The notes under the pieces were generated by a model. The model was not told the DNA's origin. It saw nothing but the letters and a program-made list of their open reading frames with translations, and searched no databases. From Monarcha castaneiventris obscurior (Eukaryota > Chordata > Aves > Passeriformes > Monarchidae), in the NCBI GenBank assembly GCA_026261815.1, contig JAMPIT010000434.1, positions 15,559,001 through 15,623,000 of the forward strand: a stretch of DNA of 64,000 bases, written 5' to 3'. A program made the position numbers and the translations under genes. Below, piece by piece: positions 48,901 through 59,640 of this stretch. Each line of letters starts with the position of its first letter. Within the stretch, counting starts at the first letter, position 1.

Positions 48901-51900
48901 CTTACCAAAGTAGTTTAAAACTGCAATGGGTAGAGATTCAGCATTTTCCCATCACTACTTTTCTTTTAAATGAAAACCCAGTCCAAGTGATATTTCAGCA
49001 CTTAACCTGTTCCAAACACCAAAGACATTATAAACAACTGCAGTATCAGCATGCCCAGAACTTCTCACTCACAAGCCAGTTCAGTACACACACTGAGGTG
49101 CAGAACAACTGGAATGAGACCTTCTCTCTAGAAGGCTTAATTCACACACCACAACTTAGTAACTGCACAAAGCTCCACTGTGAAAATCACTATACATTAA
49201 CCTCTTGGCTATCCATGCTACTCCATACCACACTGCCTTTAGCTATGAGGTCAAACATGGACACTCCTCCTAGGGACAGCAATGATCCCAGTTGAAGTCA
49301 TTAAGTGCCCAGTGTTACATTCAAACCAAACATTGATTACAGTCAATGTCTACCAGTCCTAAACCACGATCAGTGTAGAAGATGTTGGAATAATAAAACG
49401 TACTGTTTTATGCATTCTGGGATGCCAACGTATTCCATGGGGATGAGTTCAGCTAGTTCTGCCAGGGTAAAGACATACCTAATTTTTTGGCTGAATTTTG
49501 AGCTGTGGAAGAACAAATGCAGGGTACAGTTACAACTTAAACATTTTTCACTGGGTCAATATTAAAACAGTCTTTTAAATTCAAAGCAAACAGATGTCAG
49601 AACTATTTAAGAAAAAGCTTCCAGAGTATTACCTAATAAAAGGTTTTGTGATGGCCAGAAGTGTTCTGATGAACCAGGAAGGATGAACAATGATCAGAGA
49701 TTTCAGATTTTTCCTTAACCTGAAGCATTTAAACAATGGATAATTACTAAAACAAAAAGGCAGCATGACCAGGAGTTTTTGAATATATAAGAAGTTTGTT
49801 TTTAGAAGCACAACTGTCACATAAACAGTATTCTGACATCCCATTATTAGAAGTCAACCTCTATCAGAATTAAAAATACTACACAACTGTAAAATAAAAA
49901 CTAAAGATTCAGTATCAATTTGACAAGAAGTAACATTCCAAGGAGAAGCTTCTTTGAATCTTTTTACACAACTAATGATGAAGTGGTTCACAAAAAACCC
50001 CCCTTACTAACCAGGTATTAATACATTAAGTTGTAAGGATATTCTACAAGATAATATTCAGTATTCTAAGAATACTATTTTCACTAAAAAAAACACCCTG
50101 AGAACAACAGCAACAAAAGGTATACACAAACCCTGCAACGAACCAAAAAAATCCACCACACAACACTACCCAGGCATGTTTGTAGCATCATCCTACATTG
50201 TCTAGCTTAGGAAGAGGTTTTCAATACACCAACTTCCTTCATCAAATCTTAACCAGAAGGGACCAGACACCACATTAAAGAGCAGTTTTTCCTAAATATG
50301 TCTATCTCTGAGAATGTGAACATTGTAAGAAAACACTGCAGAACTTCTTACCTTCTATCAATTTGCTGGTAACATTTCCTAAGCCAGCCTAAGCTTGGCA
50401 TTTTTCTCCGTGTTGTTGCACCATTCAGGTAAACTATCATATAGTTCTCTGCTACTAACAGCTCTAAAGTGCCAATTACATACCTGGAGAGACAAGCAAA
50501 GAAAACTTTAATATCCACAATCTTCATTTGAAAGCAATTCCTAGTAGCGCTCAAATATATTAAAAGTAACAAAAACCCAGAAAGGCAGATGATGACTTAC
50601 TTAAATAGATTGTCCATTAGGTATCTGTAGTTAGGCTGGCTGCTCTCAGGCATGAAGCAAACAGCAAACACAACAATGGCATTTAACCCATCACCATAAT
50701 AACCTAAAACCAAAGAAATGAGCAGCAACAGTGACAAAGGTGACAATAGACTGACTACATTTAGGCAAAGTCAAGTATATTCAGTAAGCTTTCTCATTAT
50801 TTACCTAAAAGAGATTTACAAACATCCATATGGACATATTCATACAGTTACAGAAAACCTCAAGGTTTCTTTTTCAAGTTTGCCTGCTTCTAAAGCAACA
50901 GCTGATGTCAATCAAACACCATTACCTATAACCAACACTTCAGTACAGAACCTCAGTATATTTAATAACGTTACTAAAGTTTAGTCAACTTTTCTTCCTA
51001 CCTAAACTTCACAGACTGTTGGAAAGAGTCATGAATTGATTTCTGCCTTAGTAGATCTATAGTTAATGTTTGCAACAGTCTTAAAGACAAAAAATTAGGT
51101 AGCAATGACACTGTAGGATAGAGTAATATATCTTATTACATAGGTGCATTTTAGTACATGTCACCATGTGTATGTTTTGGAACTTTAGTTTAACAGAGAA
51201 AAAATTATTACATCAACCATATCTTAACACTGCAACAAACGAATCACCACAAGTCTTTATGCCCAAAGTTCATCCTCTGCTTCCCCAGCTCAGCTTAAAG
51301 AAGTAGTTGCTCAGCAATTCCCCTGAGCACATCACCAATCCTTACCACCATGACTGATAACTTTTTTGTACGGTTCAATTGCCTTCATGTCCACCCTATG
51401 GTCCTGTTCTCCAATCCTAAACATTCGCCAGCGTCGACCATCATCCTTCTCCTCTGCCACAGTGTATTCAGCCAGTGATCCTTTCCTAATGACATCAGTA
51501 GTTTTTGGTTTTGGAAGATCATCTGCCAAAATGAGAACATGTTGATGACCCATTATGAATACCATGCATAGTGACAATCAGCTATAACACAAGTTAACCA
51601 CTTTGCTATCTGATCTATTTTGGTATTCTTCAGCCAGTCAGACACACCAGCTGATGACATGGATATTTTATCAACATACTCATGTTGGCACTTAGCTGTT
51701 GACTGTAATTTTCTCTATTACAAGTATGGGAAAAATTTCCATTCATGGAGGAAGCCTAATTAATTGGAGGCTTTCAGAACACAGACTTCAATGAATTTCA
51801 CCAAAACAGACAAAGTGGTTAACTCCAGTGAGAATTACAGAAGTTGCTTGATCACAGATTTACATGAAGCATGATTTAAAACATTGAGGTACCTTGCAAG

Positions 51901-54900
51901 CAGACATGCAGGCAGATCTATTGAAAATTAAATCTAATTCACATGTGTGCAATCAAAATATATGAAATTTATGCTGACAGCAATCTGTAAGACAATTTGC
52001 TCCAATGAAATTATGATTCTTGACTTTGTTGCATGGACCTTACCCAAAGCGAGAAAAACCTACTGCAAGTTAGTTGTCTGTTCCCAAGACAAAGCAGTTA
52101 ATTGAAACTATCCTTCCAGGAAAATGAAGGCAGCAGCATTAAAGGAAGAAAAGACAGAAACCCTTTTCAGCCACTTTTAAAAACAAGACACAAACATCCG
52201 GAACATTTCCTTTGCATCACTGCAAAACTAATCCTAAATACAAATTCTTCATTAAAACAATGAAAATCCTTTACCAAGGTAAGCACACAGTCCCTGTTAG
52301 GAAAACTTCACCTGCAATATGCCTTTAGCTATTTTAAAAACCAAAACCACCCCCGTATTCTAGAGAGTGTTTCTTTCTCCACAGGTAGTGCTTCAAACAT
52401 AACAGTAGAGAACTTCCAGTTTATTCAGGAATTAAATTATTTTATTTTCAGGATAAGAAAATAATAGTTTACATGTTTACTTATTAGAGACATTCCTAAA
52501 CTATGAAGTTTACAGATGTTAGAGACTCCAACAATTTCCCCAACACAACAGTTCCTGGCTTCCTTAAAACATCATTAAGTTCCAAGTGTAAAATTTGTGC
52601 TTTAACTCCTACACAAAATGTTTATCTCAAATAAAATTTGTTAAAAATCTCCAGGTTTTGCCTATAAGATAAAATGCCTACTGTCTTAAAACTGAGATCA
52701 TTACTAGTGTGGCTATAGCTAAGTTAACTTCCTATGAAGTCATTGCAGAATTCCTTGACACACAATAGAGGCTCTTCTACTGCCGCCAGTCAATCTGGAA
52801 ATATGCAAACTCTAAAGCTGCTTTGCCATTCTCACCACAGGAAGATTTGAGATCAGGTGTTACATAGTATTTTAAAAAATACCATTCAGTCCTCCTTAAA
52901 TTGCAATTCATCAATTTCTGAGTAGCTAATCTATATCCCTTTGTTTGGCTCCCTCCATTTAAAACTCATTTCTAACACACGTAAAACACCTTGGGTACTT
53001 TTTCCCATTGGGTGGTTCTTAAAGACTTAACTGCAACAGAGAGGATTTTCCATAACTTCAAGCCTTATAGATGCATATATAGGTGATCTTCACCTAAGTT
53101 TATCTGCAGTTACAGCTATTAACTGTTTGCCTGTTTATGAATCAGGTGAGGTCTTACTTGCTCTTTAGAAAGTCATTGCACCTATTTCTAATTTCAAATC
53201 TAATCACTCCCTTTGTATTTCTCCTCTTTTGAGTCACAGCTATTTCTTACTAGAGAAACGGTCGACCTGCACATAAGAAAATACTTTAGAGCATCAGAGA
53301 AAAGGACCAAAATACTCACCTTCCCATTCAAATTCATTGCTATTTTCTGAAGGAGTATCTAAATCATCCAAATCAATCTCTCCACTCTCATCCAAGTCAT
53401 CAGACAAAACAGATTCCTCACTGGGATCCAAAGTTAAGCTAATATCTGGAGCCATTAGTTTCTTCCTCAATTTGGTTCCATTACCCTCTGTATCTAAAGA
53501 AAGCAGATTATTTATTTTCAAAGCTAAAGCAAGTTTACATAGGCATATTACCAAGACAGAACAGCATAGTCCTTTTTTATAAAGCATTTTAAATTAATGC
53601 CCATAATTTAAACATGGTATCTTTGGAGTAAGACTTTAATAGGGGATGGAAAGAACAGCAGGTGAAAGTTCTCAGTTACCAACTGCACACACACAGTATG
53701 ACCAGGGTGCCACACCACCAACCATACCCCCTGCAGAAGAAAAACCTGAAGAGCTGCCACCACCTCAGCCACCACTACCCCTGGCTGCTGCATCCAAGTG
53801 TCCCAGGAGCTGTTGCAGATATTACAGTGAGTAAGTCTTGCGAATAATACAATGGAATCATGTCCCTAGCACTTGCTTTTGTTAGGCTTCAGTAACATCA
53901 TAACCATCTTTGATAAAATAGAAAATAATACACAAGCTAAAAAAAAACCAAAACAGTGAGGACAGAAAATTAAAGAATCTGTTCTGTAAATATACAGAAC
54001 ACTTCAAGGCACAAGGTGAATACTTGCATGATTTAGGCAGCAGCTGAAAGCAGGGAATAAAATCAGATTACCAATCCAGCACTGGAAATGCCCCAAAAGT
54101 AAAGCCGACAGACAAAACCTAGAAGATTTTAAAATGTAAAAAAACCCCAAACAAAAAAACCCCAAACAAAAAACCTTCAAACAAACAAAAAAACCTGCCC
54201 CCCCCCCCCCCCCAAGGAGCTTTAAAGCAGCCATTTGAGTAGGAAGCAGTCAGTTCAACTGGAGTGGAATGTTCTTACCAGCTTCACTTTCTGGTCCAGC
54301 TGCAGCCAATGTATTAGACTCAACAGGATCATCCTCTGGCAGGGGCCTGGGGCACAAAGCAGAAATTATTTTTACAAAACTGCTTTTACATAACTGCTTT
54401 TACATTTTTTAGTGCCATATATTTAGACTTACACACTACTAAAAAAATTCCACTGCAGGACAGTACTGAACTAACTTTATTTACAGCCTAAATTTCAAAC
54501 TTTCAGTAAACAAAACACCAAAGCAGCAGAAAATTCCTTTACAGCATTCAAGTGACCATCCCTTCCTGTGACAAATACCAAACCACTGACTACTACCAGT
54601 GTGTCATCCTTCAGAAAACTTGTCATATTCTTGCTTGACAAAAAAATTACAGAAGTAGTTTAGTCACGTTATCATAGAACGCCTCTAAAATCAGCTGATT
54701 TGGTTTTTTTTGCAGGCCCAAGCATCAGTAGCAGCCTTAATTTTTAAAGATTTTCCTCAGAAATTTTGCTTCACGAAATATTTGGGCCGTGACACACTGG
54801 TAATAATATGCAAACAATGTAGTTGCAAAATATTATCACAGAAAATAAACAAAGCCAAGCCTACAAATCTTCACTTCAGAAACACTGAAAACTTCAACAG

Positions 54901-55115
54901 TGGCAATCCTGAAGAAATATGCCACAAAACCTTTCCAAAACTGCTATATTAATGGAAATCACTTCAAGATTATCACTGAGTATTAGTTCACCAGGAAGAC
55001 CGAGAGGTAGCTTATTGCTGATGTTATGTGTTTGATCCAAATTACTTTAAAAAAGAATTCAAAACCTTGGAAAATCTTCATCTTGCCACTCTTCCTTAAA
55101 TTCAACCCCTTCCAT
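45973..55115 (-). CDS. BNIP2: BCL2/adenovirus-E1B-19kDa-interacting protein 2 (BNIP-2), ten coding exons
   Basis: Coding exons in transcript order: 55115-55066, 54346-54279, 53493-53320, 51522-51346, 50703-50601, 50483-50352, 49719-49633, 49502-49404, 47974-47939, 46021-45973. They sum to 975 nt: 324 residues plus TAA. All junctions are GT-AG and keep frame. Human BNIP-2 is about 314 residues. Seen: an N-terminus [16 protein letters not shown]; an acidic Asp/Glu-rich stretch (about 67-105) with [15 protein letters not shown]; then, from about 157 to 305, the BCH (CRAL-TRIO-like) domain. RRKMP (216-220) and IPMEYVGI (284-291) match the segments reported for homophilic binding and CDC42 contact. 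The C-terminus is a charged tail. Family knowledge: a cytosolic, non-enzymatic scaffold that binds CDC42, Cdc42GAP and RhoA regulators and controls protrusions and muscle differentiation. The ATG has a strong context (AGAATGG). The exon at 47939-47974 is a 36-nt microexon. The 5' untranslated exon lies in the CpG island near 58.6-58.8 kb. Confidence 0.97.
48582..49295 (+). other. Unassigned 237-codon ORF antisense within a BNIP2 intron
   Basis: An ATG-initiated frame of 237 codons runs on the + strand inside the intron between BNIP2 coding exons 8 and 9. It is unusually long for this AT-rich DNA. The predicted peptide has no domain, signal peptide or transmembrane segment I recognise; it is rich in Ser, Thr, Gln and His. 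No splice sites, promoter or AATAAA assign it to a gene. Chance, a decayed transposon coding fragment or an unrecognised transcript are all possible, with chance the default. Confidence 0.2.
54198..54213 (-). repeat. G16 tract (C16 on + strand) in a BNIP2 intron
   Basis: Sixteen uninterrupted C on the + strand read as G16 in the BNIP2 pre-mRNA, starting about 65 nt after the donor of coding exon 2 (exon ends at 54279). It is followed in the transcript by a GTTTTTTTG-type low-complexity stretch to about 54137. Intronic G runs near donors are known binding sites for hnRNP H/F and tend to promote splicing, so a role here is possible but not shown. Confidence 0.9.
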
Positions 55116-55190
55116 TCTCCAGCCAACTTGAATTGCTAACAGAGACTCCTGATCAGGAAGAACCTCTGGTCTTCAGCACAATGGGCTAAA
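55116..55190 (-). other. 5' untranslated part of BNIP2 exon carrying the start codon
   Basis: On the minus strand a pyrimidine stretch ending CTCCTCTTTAG (about 55191) is the best 3' splice acceptor before the BNIP2 ATG; a second possible acceptor is CTCTGTTAG at about 55140. In the BNIP2 frame the sequence is open for 19 codons upstream of the ATG (to 55172) and then meets TGA. With the 55191 acceptor the 324-residue form is therefore the expected product. Confidence 0.5.
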
Positions 55191-58100
55191 GAGGAGCTGC
55201 AGGAACACAACAGAACATGTTAATTCAATGATGTGGTAATTCCCATACTTGCAACACATCCTTTAACTTTCATCAAATTGAGGATTATGCAGAATAAAAA
55301 CAAAACAACACAGGGAAAAGTATTTTGTTTGTTTCCATTTTACTTCTTTTTTCTTTCCAGACAAAACTGCTTATGGAATGGTTTATCATACAGTAATTTA
55401 GATTGGAAAGGATTTCATGCTGTCAAGCAGGATCAACCTCTCAGCTGAAATTAAGGCCTTGAGCAACCTGTTGTCATTTATGGTTACACCAGTTCGCTCC
55501 AAAATGTAATAAACCTGATGTGTCTCTAGATTCTATAGGAGGTAATTAATAAGTGTGTATTTTGAGAAAAAAAATCCAGATGGTCAGATCTAAAATACAA
55601 GCCATTTAAAAAGGAAAAACCCAAACAACCCAAACACTTTAAAGATCACTATTTAGGAAAGTGTTTTCAGAGAACTCACCCTGTGATGTGCAAGTAAAGC
55701 TGTATTTTTTCAGGTTCACCCATCACCAGCAATAAGGAATCCCCAATAATGGAACATGATAAACCATTCTGCTGATGTAGGAGTCCAAACCAGTTGAAGC
55801 TCTTGGCTGTGTTGGCTCTAAAGATTGGCAGAAGCAGGTAAACTTATCAATGAAGGTGTTAAGAAAACCAACATTAATCAAAACAAGAAACCATGGTATT
55901 TTGCGAAGAAGCAATCAACACAGAGCACCAGTAAGTACAAAGCTGAATGCAACCAGTACTCTTATTAACCCAGAGATATAATTTTTTTTACATGGCTGAA
56001 AAAACAAATTACACTTACTATTCTGTAGGATCAGCTTTCCTTTCACGACAAATCCAAATTTTTCTTCTCCTGACCTGATTTTAAAATGTCCTGCAATGCT
56101 TAAAGCTACACTACACAAGTGATAATAAAGAAAAATTACGTGATCTTTCTGTAAAACTGCAGTACTACAAATTAAATGCTAATGATCTCAATTTAAGCCT
56201 ATTTTACTGACATTTCCCTGCTTCCCTCACCCAGAAAATTTAAATAAAATTTCTAAAGGTAGCAACCTAGTTCCTCTTAAGGGTCAGACTCTCCTTGTTA
56301 GAGACATTCAGCACCTGCACCTCTCAGTTGTTGTTCTTCAGCAAAGTGAAGAAGTTGCCCCAGTGAGTGCCCTCCCAGCTGTCCCTCTTTCTGTTTGTCC
56401 TTCTTGATAAAGCACTATTGGGAAACACAAAGTTTTGCCAAGCCTCTCACCAAGCTGATGAGGCTCTCAGCATACAAGGTATGGACACTCCTGGGTACCA
56501 AGCTGCTGACTGCAACAGCGAGTTTTAAATATTTGCTCAGAGAGAAGATCACACTTGGACCAGTAGTAACAGTGAATGTGTGCACAGCTCTCTATGCATA
56601 TGTTTCAGGACATTGAGATGAAGCCCAAGGAGTTTCCCCAGGGACCCTCAGCAGTAAGGAGAATGCAGTGGTTACCATCAGCATGGAACAAACCAGCCAG
56701 TGCAAACATGCAGGTGACTGTAAACCTGAAAGAAAATCTAAGTGGATGACTTCACTCCTAAGGGACATAAGATTGGCAGTAGAAACACCCAAACCCCACT
56801 GCCCTCCCCAGGCCTGTCACTGTGCTGGTGGCTGTAGGATGCTCCTCTTGAGCTCGCCTGCACTGCATTTCCTATACAGCTCCCAGACAGTTCAAAACAG
56901 GGGTTTGCCCCAGGACTTAAACAGTTTTCTTCCCACACTTTTGAAGAATACCAAACACCAAGTAACACCTATTAGTTTCAAATGGACAGCCTTTCAGTGC
57001 AGAAGCAATTCCACCTGCACTTATTTCATTACACTGGGACAAACCTTTTGTACTAAGACAAGAGTTTAAAAGCTACTCATGCTGGTATCTCAGCTTAAGG
57101 TGCTTTTATGGAACACTCCTCACACTACTTGCAGAATTCTCATCAGCAGCTTCTCATCAAGGTAGATTAGAAAATAATCATTTGCTAAATACCACACAGG
57201 ACTACTGAAAACAACTTACAAGGCAAGCTTGGAGTTCAACTTCAGATAAGACTGAATTTAGGCTTTCAGCATCCTACTTAACACGCAGACTAAGTAGCTG
57301 TTTTGGATGTTTTGACTCAAGTCTCAGCTATAAAAGCACTATCTTTTGTCAACTAGAAGAATGAGAAATTAAGAAGGAAGGTTAGATAAAATAACTCAAG
57401 AAAGTTGGAAAAGTGATGACAGGAGTTATTTTACATCAACTAATATAAATGCTTACAAGCAAAAAAAAGTCTACTTCTACTTATACAAACTAAAGTGGAG
57501 TTTAGAATAGTCTTCCTACCACTGCTATTTAAAATAAACACAAAGTTTAACTTTGCAAGACAATTGCAACGTCAAGCATTTTTACCGAACAATGCACCAG
57601 ATAGGCAAAGAACAGAAAGCTGTCTCCATCTCAAAAAGTCAAAATCAACTTCAAAACAAGGTCAGCCTACACTTCCCCCCGCCCCACATTTCACCTTCAC
57701 TGTGCCAATACAAACATTAACTGACTGTCAAGTTAATTCCAGGTTCCAGGCATTAAAGAGATGCCTTTCAGAGTAATATTAACATTTGATTTTGCAGCAA
57801 GCCTATAGCAAGGAACAGGCACATTTTCTGGTACACAAACCCACATGATGCAGCTCTCTGCAATTTCTAGATGTTTCTATAATTCCGGTGGTTTTTAGAA
57901 CATGGCCAGATTAGCCATAAATCTAGAACACCTTTCCCAAACCTGAAGATGGACCTCCAGACTTTATCACTTACAAGTCTGCAAATGGGGCAAAGCAAGA
58001 ACTATCGTTAATAACAAATCAATTGTCTCCTTCTTCTCCCTTCTCTCAGCATCAAAGCACAGAGAAATCAGACAGCTGAAAGAGAAAATTTCTGAAAACA

Positions 58101-58817
58101 CTTGCTTTCCTCTCGAGGATACTGCTTTAATCTCCACATCCAGAGCAAAAGAAGCGTCTGTATTTCTGCACCACTCAGATTCATTTAAAGGTAAACACTA
58201 ACTTCTCAAAACAATCCCAAACAATTTATACCCTGCCCAGATATTCCTTTATAAGATTTAAATATGCTTACAAGTCAACCAGAAATAACCAACCACTACT
58301 TAGTGAATTGCGTTAGCGGCAGGAAACCAGAAGGAACTGAGACAAAAGGCACTGGAAAGCAACTCTGACTTCCGCGACACGGCTCGGTACGGCGCGTTCG
58401 CTACGCCTGCAGCGGAACAGCCGCTCTGCAGCGAGACCCTGCGGGGCAGGGCACGGGGTGTTCCCCGCGGAGAGTTACGCGCTCACTGCTCTTCCCTCCG
58501 CGGCGGGAGCGGCGCGGGGGAGCCGCAGGCTCGCCTGACCGGGGCCGAGGCGCTTCCCGGCCGCGGGGCCCCTGCTCGCCACCGCCCCGGCCCGGCCCGG
58601 CCGCAGCGCGGAGCCCGCCGCGCCCTGCGCACCTGCGGCCTCGCCTCGCCCCGCGCGCGGCCCCTCCCGCACCTCCCGGCCCTCCGCGGCCGTACCTGGC
58701 GGGAGCGGGAGCGGGAACGGGGCCGGGCGGCGGGAAGGGAAGGGAAAGGCCGCGGGAAGGGAAGGGCCGCGCTGCGCTGCGCGCCCGCGCTCACCCGGAA
58801 CCGCATCCGCCGCCCGA

Positions 58818-58827
58818 GTCACGTGAC
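58818..58827. promoter_or_regulatory. Palindromic E-box GTCACGTGAC
   Basis: A perfect 10-bp palindrome with core CACGTG flanked as TCACGTGA, the preferred site of USF and the MiT/TFE family (TFEB, TFE3, MITF). It lies about 120 bp upstream of the better first-exon donor of BNIP2, in typical promoter position. Confidence 0.65.
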
Positions 58828-58857
58828 AGCCCCCGCCGCGCGGCGCTCGGACACTCG

Positions 58858-58869
58858 TGCGCATGCGTG
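58858..58869. promoter_or_regulatory. NRF1-like site TGCGCATGCGTG
   Basis: It matches the NRF1 consensus YGCGCAYGCGCR at all but one position and sits between the E-box and the GGGGC array. NRF1 sites are common in housekeeping CpG-island promoters. Confidence 0.6.
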
Positions 58870-58883
58870 AGCTGCGCGCAGGA

Positions 58884-58928
58884 GGGGCGGGGCGGGGCGG
58901 GGCGGGGCGGGGCGGGGCGGGGCGGGGC
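58884..58928 (+). repeat. (GGGGC)9 pentanucleotide array in the BNIP2 promoter
   Basis: Nine perfect tandem copies of GGGGC (45 bp). Each junction forms a GGGGCGGGG GC-box, the Sp1/KLF core. Runs of four G every five bases also satisfy the rule for G-quadruplex formation on the + strand. The array lies upstream of the BNIP2 transcription start region. Confidence 0.95.
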
Positions 58929-59640
58929 TCGCGCCGCCGTGAGGGCGGGAGGGGCGCTGCGCCTCAGAGCAGCCGGGCTGAGGGCGGCAGCAGGAGCAGC
59001 CTCGGATCCGCATCCCGGCCGCGTACGGGGCTCCGCGAGAGTCGCACCGTGCGCCCGCCAGCGTTGTCCAAACGCTCCTGGAGCTCTGTCAGCCGTGATG
59101 TTGTGACCGCTGCCCCGGGGAGGCCTGTTCAGTGCACGAGCACCCTCAGGGTGAAAGCCTTTCCCTGATTGCCGGCCCTGACACAGCTCTAGCCGTTCCC
59201 TCGGGCCCTGTTCCTGGTCACGGAGCCGGGATGAGTGCCTGCCCCTGCGCTGCCCCTCGGGAGGAAGCTGCAGTGAGCTCGCCCCTCAGCCTGCTCCTGG
59301 CCGAACAAGCCAAGGGCCCCCGGCCGCTCCTGTTGTGGCTGAGGGGCGCTGCCACCGCGGCGGGGACGGGCCGTGCACCGAGCAGCCCTCGGCTGGAGGT
59401 GATTAACGCTAATTAGCTGCTGTCCCTGCGCACAGCACCGCCCTCCCCCACTGCCCGTCCTGCTTGTCGGAGGACTGACTGAGAAGTCGAGTCCTGGGCC
59501 GTCGCCCGCGGGACACGGGATGGAAAACGTCAAATCCACGGTTTGAGTTGTGTGTGGAAGGCTGGAGTGCCGTGCCCGGTGCTTCAGGAGCCCAAGAGCG
59601 TGTGAGATGAGTGTCAGAAGCACGACTGGAGCTTCCCGCA

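Larger units (their letters stand above)
58360..59640 (-). promoter_or_regulatory. CpG-island promoter and first exon region of BNIP2
   Basis: CpG-dense GC-rich sequence begins abruptly near 58.36 kb and fades by about 59.6 kb. On the minus strand two excellent donor sequences, GCCAG|GTACGG (58695/58694) and CGCAG|GTGCGC (about 58630), mark candidate ends of an untranslated first exon. No TATA box is visible. Upstream of these lie a palindromic E-box, an NRF1-like site and a GGGGC array. The island extends well beyond the BNIP2 start on the far side, so divergent transcription to the right is possible. Frames of 60-160 codons here are composition artefacts. Confidence 0.75.

Noticed and set aside
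53294..53587. 97-codon minus-strand frame read as a stand-alone small gene
   Set aside because: It is BNIP2 coding exon 3 (53493-53320) with read-through into both introns.
56300..57069. Stretch in BNIP2 intron 1 with several frames, suspected processed pseudogene
   Set aside because: Translations on both strands match no protein I recognise and no poly(A) tail or target duplication is visible.
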